A stretch of 64,000 nt of DNA from Streptomyces sp. NBC_01233 (GCF_035989305.1 NZ_CP108514.1:1851501-1915500); one strand, 5' to 3'. Counted from the first letter of the stretch, positions 8,173 through 17,662 are shown. Notes: generated by a model not told the origin, from the letters alone. Numbers and translations are program-made.

Positions 8173-8571
8173 CCTGTCCATCTCCGCCTGGACGCCCTCG
8201 TCGGTCGTCAGCACGTCGCGGCCCACCTGGTTCAGGATTCCCTGGACCGCGCCGCACCGCTCGCTGACGCTCTCGGCGTACTTCTTCCAGGAGTCGTACA
8301 CGTCCTTCTGCGCGACCGCGGTCAGACACCCGGCGGTCGAGCCGATCCCGTTCTGCCCGTCCTAGAGCTTGGTGAGCGCGGTGCCGATGGTCTGGCGGAG
8401 GGAGCCCACGCCCTCACCGGCCGTGGTCCACGCCTTCTTGCTGGACTGAAGGCCCCCCGTCACAGCGCTCGGGGCGCCGGTGCCGGGATCGGCGGGCACC
8501 TGGTTGAGCCTCATGCCCACGTGCCCCTCGCCCGCACCGGCTTTGATCTGTTCCCACTCGTCCCACGCCAT
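8173..8571 (-). pseudogene. WXG100-like / ESX-associated small protein, broken by a stop codon
   Basis: It starts with MAWDEWEQIKAGAGEGHVGM, RLNQVPADPGTGAPS, a start typical of small Streptomyces proteins encoded beside DUF1023 hydrolases and resembling WXG100 secretion substrates. After 69 residues (…QTIGTALTKL) there is a TAG at 8362-8364. The frame then continues with family-like sequence (DGQNGIGSTAGCLTAVAQKD, YAESVSERCGAVQGILNQVG, TTDEGVQAEMDR) up to about 8172, where it joins hydrolase sequence out of frame. The stop can be explained by one substitution (GAG to TAG). A truncated 69-residue peptide might still be made. Confidence 0.72.
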
Positions 8572-8708
8572 GCGCGCAGCCCCCGATTGTTCCCGTTGAT
8601 CACACCAGCCGGGAACACTACCTCGCACCGAAGCACGGCTCATGAGTACCCGTACCCAGGTGCACGGGCGCCCGCCCCGCTCGGGGGTCACGGGATCGGG
8701 GCCCCGCC

Positions 8709-10169
8709 CTACGCCGTGCGCCTCAGCAGTGCCAGGTACATCGCGTCCGTCCCGTGCAGGTGGGGCCACAGCTGGACGTCGGGGCCGTCGCCCAGGCCCG
8801 GTACGCCCGCCATGAACGGCCTCGCGTCGATCAGTTCCGCGGACACCGGCGACGCTCCCGCGCCGCGCCCCTTCAGGACGTCGTCCACGACGACCCGGGT
8901 CTCCGCCAGGTGCGGCGAGCACGTGGCGTAGCCCACGACGCCGCCCACCCGGACCGCCGACAGCGCCTCCCGCAGCAGCCCGCGCTGGAGCGGCGCGAAG
9001 CCCTCCAGGTCCTGCGGGCGACGCCGCCAGCGGGCCTCCGGGCGACGACGGAGCGCACCCAGGCCCGTGCACGGGACGTCCATCAGGACGCGGTCGAAAG
9101 AGCCGGGCCGCCACGGCGGCCGGGTGCCGTCCGCCGTGATCACCTGGTACGGGCCGGGGTTGCCCGCGAGAGCGCGCTCCACGAGCCGCGCCCGGTGCGG
9201 CTGCTTCTCCGAGGCGAGCAGGAACGCGCCGCGCTGCGCCGCGAGCGCGGCGAGCAGCGCCGCCTTGCCGCCGGGGCCCGCGCACCCGTCGAGCCAGCGC
9301 TCGTCGCTGCCCTCGACCGGCACGGCCGCCAGGGCCATCGCCACCAACTGGCTGCCCTCGTCCTGCACGCCGGCGCGGCCCTCGCGCACCGCCTCCAGGG
9401 CGCCGGGCTCGCCGCCCTCGGCCATCCGGACGGCGTACGGCGACCAGCGGCCGGGCAGCGCCGACTCCTCGCCGACCGCGTCCAGCAGCTCCTGCGGGGT
9501 GGACCGGCCGGGGCGCGCGACCAGGGTCACCTCGGGCCGCTCGTTGTCGGCCTCCAGCAGGTCCTCGATCCCCGCGCGGCCGCCGCCGAGCGCGTCCCAC
9601 AGGGCGCTGACGATCCACCGGGGGTGCGAGTGGTACACCGCGAGGTGTTCCTCGGCGTCGTCCTCGTACGGCGGCGCGACCCGTTCCAGCCAGGCGTCGA
9701 GATCGTGCGCGGCGATCTTCCGCAGCACGGCGTTCACGAACTTGGCGCGCCCGTCCCCGAGCACCACCCGGGCCAGCTCCACGCTCGCGGAGACCGCGGC
9801 GTGCGTGGGGATCCGGGTGCCGAGCAGCTGGTGCGCGCCGAGCGAGAGCACGTCGAGCACCGGCGGGTCCACCTCCCGCAGCGGCCGGTCGATGCACGCC
9901 TTGATGACGGCGTCATAGGTGCCCTGCCGGCGGAGGGTCCCGTAGACCAGCTCGGTGGCCAGTGCCGCGTCGCGCGCCTGGAAGCTCTCGTCCTGGCGAG
10001 CCTTCTTCAGCAGCGGCGGCAGCACGAGGTTCGCGTAGGCGTCGCGCTCGTCCACCGCCCGCAGCACCTCGAAGGCCAGCATCCGGACGGGGTCCTTCTG
10101 GGGCCGCCGGTGCGGCTTGGCCTGACGCTGGCCTGCGGGGCTGCGACGGGGACGGGGCTGTTCGGTCAC
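8709..10169 (-). CDS. rsmB: 16S rRNA (cytosine-5)-methyltransferase of the RsmB/Sun family
   Basis: 486 aa. The first ~160 residues, after a basic tail, form a NusB-like RNA-binding domain (VRMLAFEVLRAVDERDAYAN, LATELVYGTLRRQGTYD, KFVNAVLRKIAAH). The C-terminal part is a class I SAM methyltransferase: LDGCAGPGGKAALLAAL binds SAM, and the two catalytic cysteines lie in DVPCTGLGALRRRPE and in YATCSPHLAETR. The characterised E. coli enzyme makes m5C967 in 16S rRNA. It follows fmt by 140 bp in the same direction, a common pairing in bacteria. Complete, with normal length. Confidence 0.95.
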   Translation of the reverse strand: MTEQPRPRRSPAGQRQAKPHRRPQKDPVRMLAFEVLRAVDERDAYANLVLPPLLKKARQDESFQARDAALATELVYGTLRRQGTYDAVIKACIDRPLREVDPPVLDVLSLGAHQLLGTRIPTHAAVSASVELARVVLGDGRAKFVNAVLRKIAAHDLDAWLERVAPPYEDDAEEHLAVYHSHPRWIVSALWDALGGGRAGIEDLLEADNERPEVTLVARPGRSTPQELLDAVGEESALPGRWSPYAVRMAEGGEPGALEAVREGRAGVQDEGSQLVAMALAAVPVEGSDERWLDGCAGPGGKAALLAALAAQRGAFLLASEKQPHRARLVERALAGNPGPYQVITADGTRPPWRPGSFDRVLMDVPCTGLGALRRRPEARWRRRPQDLEGFAPLQRGLLREALSAVRVGGVVGYATCSPHLAETRVVVDDVLKGRGAGASPVSAELIDARPFMAGVPGLGDGPDVQLWPHLHGTDAMYLALLRRTA

Positions 10170-10309
10170 GTGAAAGGTGCTCCGGGTTTACGAGGTGCTG
10201 CGGTCATGACGTGAAAAGGTGGCGGGCGCCGCCCCGGCGGGGCGGCGGTCCGTACGGCGGCGGGTCCGCGCCGCTGCGGACGGCGCGGCTGGAATCCGCT
10301 CGGCTGGAT

Positions 10310-11254
10310 TCAGCCTACGTCGGCCCCGCCGAGCCGCTCGCCCGGCGCGATCCGCACCCCGCGGGCCCAGTCGGCGCCGCGCATCGGCTTCTTGCCCTGG
10401 GGCTGCACCCACAGGAGTTCCACGGCGTGCGAGCCGGTTCCGACGTAGACGTTGTTCTTGGCCGGGGCCAGCTCGCCCGGCGCCAGGTCGGTGCGGTCGG
10501 CCACCAGACCCACCGAGATCAGCTTGAGCCGCTCCCCGCGGAAGACGGTCCAGGCTCCCGGGGCCGGCGTGCAGCCGCGCACCACGCGGTCGGCGCGCAT
10601 CGCGGGCGCCGTCCAGTCGATCCGGGCGTCCTCCACGGTGATCTTGGGCGCGAGGGAGAGGCCGTCGTGGGGCTGCGCGACGGCGCGCAGGGTGCCGTCC
10701 TCGATGCCGTCCATGGTGGCGGCCAGCAGCCCCGAGCCGGCGAAGGCCAGCCGGGTGAGCAGGTCGCCGCTGGTGTCGGTGGGGCGGATCTCCTCGGTGA
10801 GGATGCCGTAGACCGGGCCGGAGTCCAGGCCCTCCTCGATGAGGAAGGTGGAGGCGCCGGTGACCTGGTCGCCCGCCATGATCGAGTGCTGGACGGGCGC
10901 TGCGCCGCGCCAGGCGGGCAGCAGCGAGAAGTGCAGGTTGACCCATCCGTGCTTGGGGATGTCGAGGGCGCTCTTGGGGAGCAGGGCCCCGTAGGCGACG
11001 ACGGGGCAGCAGTCCGGGGCGATCTCGCGCAGCCGGGCCTGGAAGTCGGGGTCGCGGGGCCGGGCGGGCTTGAGGACCTCGATGCCGGCCTCCTCGGCGC
11101 GCTCTGCGACCGGGCTGGCGACGAGCCGGCGGCCACGGCCTGCCGGTGCGTCGGGCCGGGTGACGACGGCGGCGACCTCGTGCCGCCCGGAGGCGATCAG
11201 GGCGTCCAGGGCGGGTACGGCGACCTCGGGGGTGCCTGCGAAGACGAGCTTCAC
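10310..11254 (-). CDS. fmt: Methionyl-tRNA formyltransferase
   Basis: 314 aa; formylates initiator Met-tRNA with 10-formyl-THF in the cytosol. The N-terminal Rossmann half begins [20 protein letters not shown] and includes [20 protein letters not shown], the catalytic [20 protein letters not shown] loop (the histidine expected in the HPSLLP motif is replaced by phenylalanine here, with the NLH histidine just before it) and [10 protein letters not shown]. The C-terminal OB-fold includes [14 protein letters not shown]. Divergent from the HTH gene at 11530 with a sharp palindrome between them. It is the head of the fmt-rsmB pair. Confidence 0.95.
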   Translation of the reverse strand: MKLVFAGTPEVAVPALDALIASGRHEVAAVVTRPDAPAGRGRRLVASPVAERAEEAGIEVLKPARPRDPDFQARLREIAPDCCPVVAYGALLPKSALDIPKHGWVNLHFSLLPAWRGAAPVQHSIMAGDQVTGASTFLIEEGLDSGPVYGILTEEIRPTDTSGDLLTRLAFAGSGLLAATMDGIEDGTLRAVAQPHDGLSLAPKITVEDARIDWTAPAMRADRVVRGCTPAPGAWTVFRGERLKLISVGLVADRTDLAPGELAPAKNNVYVGTGSHAVELLWVQPQGKKPMRGADWARGVRIAPGERLGGADVG

Positions 11255-11439
11255 TGGGGTCCTACCTCGCTATCTCGGCTGTCAGCAGCACACCAGTCTA
11301 TGGGGCGTGCGCCGACGGGCGATCCGGCGGATACCCCGCCAGGGCCCACCTGCGGCGCCGAGGGGGCGTACGCACACTCACGCGCCCCTCGCATATGCCG
11401 ACACGCCCCCGCAGCGTGACCTGGGCGCCGGGTGGCGCG

Positions 11440-11461
11440 TTGGTCAAGAGAGATTGACCAA
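11440..11461. promoter_or_regulatory. 22-bp palindrome in the fmt / HTH-gene divergent region
   Basis: TTGGTCAA (11440-11447) and TTGACCAA (11454-11461) are exact inverted copies separated by GAGAGA. The site lies 69-90 bp upstream of the HTH gene start and about 190 bp upstream of fmt. It has the form of an operator for a dimeric regulator; the HTH gene it precedes is one candidate binder, but that is inference. The rest of 11255-11529 holds no recognisable gene. Confidence 0.55.
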
Positions 11462-11529
11462 AACGGGCCGCGTGCTAACGGTGTCTGCGGCCCGATCCGC
11501 CCTTCAGCACCGGTTCGAGAGGCTTCTTC

Positions 11530-12078
11530 ATGGCCGACCACGCCACCCACGACGCCCAAGCCCGGGCCAGCCTGCACCTCCTGGTGCGGGACATCGAGCG
11601 GGTTCGCCGGCAGGTGGATGCTCTGCGTACGCTCACCGCCCAGCTCGGCAACGTGTACCGCCCGCGCCGCTCCGGTCCCTCCACGGGCTTCGTCGTCTAC
11701 GGCCGGGCGCCCGCGCCCACCGTCCGCCTCGCGCAGGAGCTGCGGGACAGCGTCGAGACGCTGGTCACCGCCGCCGTGGACTTCGACCGCTCGCTCGGTT
11801 TCTCATGGGATGCGGTCGGCTCGGCGCTCGGCGTCACCAAGCAGGCCGTGCACCGCCGTTACGGTGCCCGGCGGGCGCAGGCCGCCGAGTCCGCGGAGCC
11901 GCTGGCCGAGGGGACGGCCACCCGGCCCCTGGGGCCGCTGCCCACCGTGCCGGCCGCTCGCTCGGTGCCGCCGCAGCCGGTGCGCGAGGAGGCCCAGGCC
12001 GCGACCGGGGGGACCGCGGGCCGCACGCTCGGCGAGGCTCCCCGCTCCCCCGCCTTCCCCGGTCCGCGCAACGGCTGA
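11530..12078 (+). CDS. HTH-containing protein of unknown function
   Basis: 182 aa. The first ~45 residues predict a helical coiled-coil-like segment ([20 protein letters not shown]). Residues ~70-115 contain an HTH-like unit ([22 protein letters not shown]) of the sigma-region-4/AsnC sort that is widespread in small Streptomyces proteins. The C-terminal third is alanine/proline-rich and probably disordered. It is divergent from fmt and convergent with priA, and it ends at a strong terminator. A DNA-binding role is likely; target and signal are not known. Confidence 0.75.
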   Translation: MADHATHDAQARASLHLLVRDIERVRRQVDALRTLTAQLGNVYRPRRSGPSTGFVVYGRAPAPTVRLAQELRDSVETLVTAAVDFDRSLGFSWDAVGSALGVTKQAVHRRYGARRAQAAESAEPLAEGTATRPLGPLPTVPAARSVPPQPVREEAQAATGGTAGRTLGEAPRSPAFPGPRNG

Positions 12079-12145
12079 CCTGTGTCCCGCCGCCGGGACG
12101 CCGACCCCCGACGGCCGGCCGCCGCCGCTCGCCACCCCTGAAGCC

Positions 12146-12188
12146 GCCCCCGGCGGGACGACCCACGCGTCTCCCGCCGGGGGCTTTT
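12146..12188 (+). terminator. Intrinsic terminator between the HTH gene and priA
   Basis: A 13-bp perfect stem (GCCCCCGGCGGGA and its complement, 13-nt loop) is followed by TTTT at 12185-12188. The T-run is on the plus-strand side, so it ends the HTH gene; its symmetry may also stop priA transcripts coming the other way. Confidence 0.85.
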
Positions 12189-12249
12189 GCGTTGCCGCTC
12201 CGACGGGCGCGATGCGGCGTTCGCGGTGCGGCCTTCGCCGCCGGTCCGG

Positions 12250-14379
12250 TCAGCCGATGTCCGGCGGGTCGATGCGGACCCGCACCGCGTCGGCCGCCGC
12301 CACCCCCCGCGCCATCCGGGCCGCCTGCGCCGATTTCAGGGCGGCGGCCAGGGCCGCGCCGCTGCCCGGCGGGACGCGGACCAGCGCCCGGTCCCCCGGG
12401 GACCGCTCCCCGCGCCGCCCGGGTATCGGGACCGGGCCCAGGATCTCCGCGTCCGGCGGCAGCCCGGCGCCCGCCAGGAAGGCCTCCACCGCCTCGCCCC
12501 GCCCGGCCACCGCCGCCATCCGCGAGACCGGCGGGAAGCCGAGCTGAGCCCGCTCCGCGAGCTCCCGTACGGCGTGGCCCACCGGGTCCCACCGCACGAG
12601 CGCCTGGACCGGCCTCAGCGTCGGCTCGGCGACCACCACGACCTGCCCGTCCCCCCGGACCAGCGAGGCGGCCCCGATCCACCGCCGCAGCGCGTCCTCG
12701 CCCGCCCGCAGGTCGGGCCGGGTCAGCATGGCCCAGCCGTCGAGCAGCAGCGCGGCCGCGTACCCGGCGCCGGCCGCCACCGGCTCGGCGCCCGGCGTGC
12801 ACACCACCAGCGCCGGCCGGTCGGGCACCTCGTCGAGGACGTGGTCGCGCCCGGAGGTCCGTACGGGCACGGCCGGGAAGGCCCGGCCCAGCTCCTCGGC
12901 CGTCCGCCGGGCACCGACCACCTGGGCGCGCAGCCGGAACGAGCCGCATTCCTCGCAGTGCCAGGACGGCTCGCCGCGCCCGCACCACCCGCACTGCAGA
13001 TCCCGCTGGTCGGGGGCCTCCAGCGGGCCCGCACAGACCCTGCAGCGGGCGGGCGTCCGGCACCGCTCGCACGCGAGCCGGGGGACGTAGCCGCGCCGCG
13101 GCACCTGGACGAGCACGGGCCCGGTCTTCAGCCCCTCCCGTACGGTCTCCCACGCCAGGCTCGGCAGTCGCGCGGCACGGGCCGCCTCGTCGCGGGCGAG
13201 CAGCTCGTCGCCCACGGTGCGGATCCGGGGCGCGCAGGCCCGTACCGTCTCCCGGCTCGCGACCAGCGGCCGGGCCCAGCCCGACTCGACCAGCTGCGCG
13301 GCCTCCACGGTGCAGCTCGTGCTCCCGGCCAGGAAGGCGCAGCCGTCGCTGACCGCCCGCAGTTCCAGTACCTCCCGGACGTGCGGGAACGGTGCGTTGT
13401 CGTCGCTGTGGCTGGAGTCGCCGTCGTCCCATACGGCGACCAGCCCGAGGTCCCGTACGGGGGCGAACATCGCCGCCCGGGTCCCGACGACGGCGCGCAC
13501 CGAGCCCCGGCTCACGGCCAGCCACTGGCGGTAGCGCTTCTCCGGCCCGGACTCGGCGGTCAGGAGCGCGTGCCGCCCCTCGCCGAGCAGGACGGTCAGC
13601 GCCGCGTCCACCCGGGCGGCGGTACGTCCGTCGGGCACCACGGCCAGGGCCCCGCGGCCGGAGGCCAGGGTGGCGGCCATGGCGCGGGCGAGTTCGTCGG
13701 CCCAGCCCGGGCCGGGCAGGGCGGTCCACACGGCGCGCGGGGCGGCGCCGGTGGCCAGGGCCCGCAGGAAGGCGGGCCCCGCGCCGTACCGCTCCCAGCC
13801 TGCGGGCTCGGGCGCGGCGGGCGGGGGCAGGGGCTCCGGCGAGGGCTTGGCCTCGGCGCGGGCGCTCCGCGCGGGCAGGGCGAGCTGGAGCACGTCGGCG
13901 AGGCTGCCGGCGTACCGGTCGGCGACGGCCCGGGCGAGGGCCAGCATGGCGGGGCCGAGCACGACCTCGGGCGAGACCACGTGGGCGAGGGCGGCGAGCG
14001 CTCCGGTGTAGTCGGACTCGGCGCGGCGCTCCACGATGAAGCCGTCGATGAGCCCACCGCCCTCGCGGCGGCCGCCGTGCACCTGGTGGGAGCCGGCCCC
14101 GAACCGGACCCGGACGCGGACGCCGGGCTGCGCGGCCTCGGAGAGCTCCTCGGGGACGGCGTAGTCCCAGAGCTGGTCGAGGTGGAGCACGCCCTTGTTG
14201 ACGAGGATCCGGGCGACGGGCAGCTCGGCCGCGAGCGCGGCCCCCCGCCAGGTGCGCGGCTTCGCCTTGGGCGCCTTGGCCTTCGCCTCGGCGACCATCT
14301 CCCGGATCAGCGCGAGCTGCTCCGGCGGGGAATCATTCGCGCTGCTCACATCAGCATTCTTACCAAACCCCACTGACAT
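12250..14379 (-). CDS. priA: Primosomal protein N' (PriA), actinobacterial Walker-less form
   Basis: 709 aa. The N-terminal DNA-binding domain starts at AALAAELPVARILVNKGVLH and LDQLWDYAVPEELSEAAQPG. Eight zinc-binding cysteines are in order in the middle (CERC, CRVC, CGWC, CEEC). The helicase core is degenerate: where PriA has GxTGSGKT this protein has TALPGPGWADELARA, and the DEEH box reads DDGD. This is the pattern of actinobacterial PriA homologues annotated as probable primosomal protein without helicase activity. Possible role: loading replisome proteins at stalled forks without unwinding. The start could be the GTG at 14349 (VSSANDSPPEQ), which better fits relatives; the ATG adds 10 residues. 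Confidence 0.92.
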   Translation of the reverse strand: MSVGFGKNADVSSANDSPPEQLALIREMVAEAKAKAPKAKPRTWRGAALAAELPVARILVNKGVLHLDQLWDYAVPEELSEAAQPGVRVRVRFGAGSHQVHGGRREGGGLIDGFIVERRAESDYTGALAALAHVVSPEVVLGPAMLALARAVADRYAGSLADVLQLALPARSARAEAKPSPEPLPPPAAPEPAGWERYGAGPAFLRALATGAAPRAVWTALPGPGWADELARAMAATLASGRGALAVVPDGRTAARVDAALTVLLGEGRHALLTAESGPEKRYRQWLAVSRGSVRAVVGTRAAMFAPVRDLGLVAVWDDGDSSHSDDNAPFPHVREVLELRAVSDGCAFLAGSTSCTVEAAQLVESGWARPLVASRETVRACAPRIRTVGDELLARDEAARAARLPSLAWETVREGLKTGPVLVQVPRRGYVPRLACERCRTPARCRVCAGPLEAPDQRDLQCGWCGRGEPSWHCEECGSFRLRAQVVGARRTAEELGRAFPAVPVRTSGRDHVLDEVPDRPALVVCTPGAEPVAAGAGYAAALLLDGWAMLTRPDLRAGEDALRRWIGAASLVRGDGQVVVVAEPTLRPVQALVRWDPVGHAVRELAERAQLGFPPVSRMAAVAGRGEAVEAFLAGAGLPPDAEILGPVPIPGRRGERSPGDRALVRVPPGSGAALAAALKSAQAARMARGVAAADAVRVRIDPPDIG

Positions 14380-14742
14380 TGATACTCGTAGCGGGTTCCG
14401 GTGGTCGTGGCTCTGCCACTGACTGACACCCTGCTGGGTTGTCTTCCGGCTGTACCGTCCGGCTGCCGGGGCCCGTTCTTCATGGCTCCGGCCAGGTGGA
14501 ACATGACCTGATAGGAGTCAGCCGTTCACCTGCGGTTGACGCCTCGCGAGCGTGAAAATCGGTACGGGGGCTGTCCGCCGACGCCGCTTGATGTTTGGGC
14601 TGTGAGCCCGCATAGGAGTCTGGTGAGGGAGCCGTCCGAGGGGCCGCACACTGTCGTCTCGAGCACGCCGTTCAGCTTCTCTGTCTCCCCTCAGGCTTCC
14701 CGGGCAGCCCCCGCCCGCACCTTGCGCAAGGGGAGGAAGACG
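14380..14742 (+). ncRNA. IS110 left non-coding end, candidate bridge-RNA region
   Basis: These 363 bp between the priA start and the IS110 transposase start hold the priA promoter region at the left and the left end of the IS at the right. IS110-family elements carry a structured guide (bridge) RNA in a non-coding end, in the IS110 subgroup upstream of the transposase, so such an RNA is expected here. Local dyads are present, but I could not establish the fold or the exact IS end. The short repeat ATAGGAGTC occurs at about 14511 and 14612. A 12-bp sequence (CCGTTCAGCTTC, 14668-14679) recurs downstream of the gene. Confidence 0.4.
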
Positions 14743-16104
14743 ATGGAGGAGTCCAGGGAGGACCACGACGACGGAAGTGTTGCCCGGGTCGCGGCGATCG
14801 ACATCGCCAAGGCGTCCGGGATGGTGTGTCTGCGCGTCCCGCACGACACCATTGAAGGCCGGCGCGTCCAGCAGGTCTGGACGGTCGCGTCCACCACGAA
14901 CGCGATCCTCGAGCTCGGCGACCGGCTGGTCTGCCAGGGTGTCCAGCGGGTGGTGATGGAGGCGACGGGCTCGTACTGGCGGCCCTTCTTCTACCTCTTG
15001 GAGGCCCGTGGCCTGGAATGTTGGCTGGTCAACGCCCGCGATGTGAAGAACGTCCCGGGCCGGCCGAAGACCGACAAGCTGGACGCGGTCTGGCTGGCCA
15101 AGCTCGCCGAACGCGGCATGGTCCGCGCTTCGTTCGTACCGCCCAAGCCGGTCCGGCAGCTACGGGACCTCACCCGCACCCGCACGGTCTTCATCCAGGA
15201 ACGCACCCGGCACAAGCACCGGGTGGACAAGGCCCTGCAGGACGCGCAGATCAAGCTGTCCGACGTTGTCTCGGACCTCTTCGGCCTCTCCGGCCGGGCC
15301 ATGCTCGACGCCCTGGCCGCCGGTGAACGCAACCCCCGAGCTCTGGCGGATCTCGCCAAGGGGAGCCTGGTGAAGAAGAAGCCGGCCCTGGCCGAGGCAC
15401 TCACCGGGCAGTTCGAAGAACATCACGGCCGCCTGCTGGGAGTGTTGCTGGGCACCATCGACCACCTCACCGCGCAGGTCCGGGAACTCGACCGGCTGAT
15501 CGCCGACCTCATGGAACAGACCAGGGCCCCGCACGACGGCACCGGAACCGGACCGCCCCGCACAGACGACACCAGCACGTCGTCAGCCCGTGACGCTGTG
15601 ACCGCGCGGGAACTGGCCGAGCGTCTGGACGCGGTCCCCGGCATCGGACCGGCCACCGCCCAGATCATCCTCGCCGAGATCGGCTTGGACATGAGCCGCT
15701 TCCCCACCCCCGAGCACCTGGTCTCCTGGGCGAAGCTGTGCCCCCGCACGATCCAGTCCGGAGCGAAGAACACCACCGGCCCAGCCGGCAAAGGCAACCC
15801 CTGGCTCAAGGGCGCCCTCGGCGAGGCCGCCAACGCCGCCGCCCGCACCGACACCTTCCTCGGCGCCCGCTACCGCAGGATCGTCAAACGCCGCGGCCAC
15901 GCCAAAGCCCTCGTCGCCGTCGCCCGCTCGATACTCGTCATCACCTGGCACCTGATCAACGACCCCGACGCCCGCTACCAGGAACTCGGCGCCGACTGGC
16001 ACCAGCGACATCTCAACCCCGCCCGCAAGACCCGCGACCTCGTCCGCCAGCTCCAGGCCCTCGGCCACCAGGTCACCCTCGCCGCCCCCACTACTGCGGC
16101 CTGA
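14743..16104 (+). CDS. IS110-family transposase
   Basis: 453 aa from the ATG at 14743, which has GGGGAGGA 8 nt upstream. The N-terminal RuvC-like DEDD domain begins RVAAIDIAKASGMVCLRVP, with the second acidic cluster at VMEATGSYWRPFFYLLEA and the DARDVK-like NARDVKNVPGRPKTDKLDAV. A central coiled region follows. The C-terminal transposase_20 domain has LDAVPGIGPATAQIILAEIG and IQSGAKNTTGPAGKGNPWL, whose serine is the expected nucleophile. The frame is intact and the motifs complete, so it could be active. It sits between priA and metK, whose own terminator (16201-16244) is preserved, so the right end of the element lies within 16105-16200. Confidence 0.93.
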   Translation: MEESREDHDDGSVARVAAIDIAKASGMVCLRVPHDTIEGRRVQQVWTVASTTNAILELGDRLVCQGVQRVVMEATGSYWRPFFYLLEARGLECWLVNARDVKNVPGRPKTDKLDAVWLAKLAERGMVRASFVPPKPVRQLRDLTRTRTVFIQERTRHKHRVDKALQDAQIKLSDVVSDLFGLSGRAMLDALAAGERNPRALADLAKGSLVKKKPALAEALTGQFEEHHGRLLGVLLGTIDHLTAQVRELDRLIADLMEQTRAPHDGTGTGPPRTDDTSTSSARDAVTARELAERLDAVPGIGPATAQIILAEIGLDMSRFPTPEHLVSWAKLCPRTIQSGAKNTTGPAGKGNPWLKGALGEAANAAARTDTFLGARYRRIVKRRGHAKALVAVARSILVITWHLINDPDARYQELGADWHQRHLNPARKTRDLVRQLQALGHQVTLAAPTTAA

Positions 16105-16200
16105 CCGCACTCCTCGTTCCCGACGTCCGTCCCGCTCCGCGGAACGGACGCTGCCGCCTGCCCGGCTGAGGTTCGATTTTCCGTTCAGCTTCAGCCGCGG

Positions 16201-16244
16201 CATGCGAACGGCCCCGGACCAGAAGGTCCGGGGCCGAACGCATG
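16201..16244 (-). terminator. Terminator of metK
   Basis: A 12-bp perfect stem (CGGCCCCGGACC, loop AGAA) is extended on both sides by a further CATGCG/CGCATG pairing across an AA/AA mismatch, giving a 44-bp near-palindrome 14 bp after the metK stop. It marks the chromosomal side of the IS110 insertion. Confidence 0.85.
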
Positions 16245-16257
16245 CGAGCGGTGGTGC

Positions 16258-17466
16258 TTACAGACCGGCGGCCGTGCGCAGGGCGTCGACGCGGTCGGTG
16301 CGCTCCCAGGTGAAGTCCGGCAGCTCACGGCCGAAGTGGCCGTAGGCGGCGGTCTGGGCGTAGATCGGGCGCAGCAGGTCCAGGTCGCGGATGATCGCGG
16401 CCGGGCGCAGGTCGAAGACCTCGCCGATCGCGTCCTCGATCTTCTGGACCTCGACCTTGGCGGTGCCGAAGGTCTCGACGAAGAGACCCACGGGCTCGGC
16501 CTTGCCGATGGCGTACGCGACCTGGACCTCGCAGCGCGAGGCGAGACCGGCGGCGACGACGTTCTTGGCGACCCAGCGCATCGCGTACGCGGCGGAGCGG
16601 TCGACCTTGGACGGGTCCTTGCCGGAGAAGGCGCCGCCACCATGGCGGGCCATGCCGCCGTAGGTGTCGATGATGATCTTGCGGCCGGTCAGGCCGGCGT
16701 CGCCCATCGGGCCGCCGATCTCGAAGCGGCCGGTCGGGTTCACCAGCAGGCGGTAGCCCTCGGTGTCGAGCTTGATGCCGTCCTCGACGAGCTGGGCCAG
16801 CACGTGCTCGACGACGAACTCGCGGATGTCCGGGGCGAGCAGCGAGTCCAGGTCGATGTCGGAGGCGTGCTGCGAGGAGACCACGACGGTGTCCAGGCGC
16901 ACGGCCTTGTCACCGTCGTACTCGATGGTGACCTGGGTCTTGCCGTCGGGGCGCAGGTACGGGATCGTCCCGTTCTTGCGGACCTCGGACAGCCGGCGCG
17001 AGAGCCGGTGCGCGATGTGGATCGGGAGCGGCATGAGCTCGGGGGTCTCGTCGCAGGCGTAGCCGAACATCAGGCCCTGGTCGCCGGCGCCCTGCTTGTC
17101 GAGCTCGTCCTCGTCGCCCTCGACCCGCTTCTCGTAGGCGGTGTCGACACCCTGCGCGATGTCCGGGGACTGCGCGCCGATGGACACCGACACGCCACAG
17201 GAGGCGCCGTCGAAGCCCTTCTTCGAGGAGTCGTAGCCGATCTCGAGGATCTTCTCGCGGACGAGCTGCGCGATCGGCGCGTAGGCCTTCGTCGTCACCT
17301 CGCCCGCGATGTGCACGAGACCGGTGGTGATGAGGGTCTCCACGGCCACGCGCGAGGTCGGGTCCTCGGAGAGGAGCGCGTCGAGGATCGTGTCGCTGAT
17401 CTGGTCAGCGATCTTGTCGGGGTGGCCCTCGGTCACGGACTCCGAGGTAAACAGACGACGGGACAC
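16258..17466 (-). CDS. metK: S-adenosylmethionine synthetase
   Basis: 402 aa from the GTG at 17466. It forms SAM from methionine and ATP as a cytosolic tetramer. Conserved segments: [20 protein letters not shown] at the N-terminus, the [20 protein letters not shown] loop, [20 protein letters not shown] (phosphate loop with ligands for K+ and Mg2+), and [10 protein letters not shown]. The longer ATG start at 17517 would add 17 unconserved residues; the GTG has GGGAG upstream and gives the family N-terminus. SAM supply is known to influence antibiotic production in Streptomyces. It is downstream of coaBC but with a ~200-bp gap, so it probably has its own promoter. Confidence 0.97.
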   Translation of the reverse strand: MSRRLFTSESVTEGHPDKIADQISDTILDALLSEDPTSRVAVETLITTGLVHIAGEVTTKAYAPIAQLVREKILEIGYDSSKKGFDGASCGVSVSIGAQSPDIAQGVDTAYEKRVEGDEDELDKQGAGDQGLMFGYACDETPELMPLPIHIAHRLSRRLSEVRKNGTIPYLRPDGKTQVTIEYDGDKAVRLDTVVVSSQHASDIDLDSLLAPDIREFVVEHVLAQLVEDGIKLDTEGYRLLVNPTGRFEIGGPMGDAGLTGRKIIIDTYGGMARHGGGAFSGKDPSKVDRSAAYAMRWVAKNVVAAGLASRCEVQVAYAIGKAEPVGLFVETFGTAKVEVQKIEDAIGEVFDLRPAAIIRDLDLLRPIYAQTAAYGHFGRELPDFTWERTDRVDALRTAAGL

Positions 17467-17662
17467 AACGCTCCCTGGGGTTGCAGCGGCTGCTGGCTGA
17501 TCATTTGGCGGAACCACACCGGGGGCTGCGCCCGATCACGTTCCTCATGCAGTTTATCGGTCGCCACCGTTTCCGGGACCACCCGTCTCGCCTTATGGGA
17601 GCCGTGTGACCTGCGGCACCTCATTCTGACGCACGGAGGTGATCAGGAGAAGGGCAATCGGC

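Noticed and set aside
17467..17662. SAM riboswitch upstream of metK
   Set aside because: The 196-bp gap has no recognisable SAM aptamer core by eye. A covariance search would be needed, so it is not claimed.
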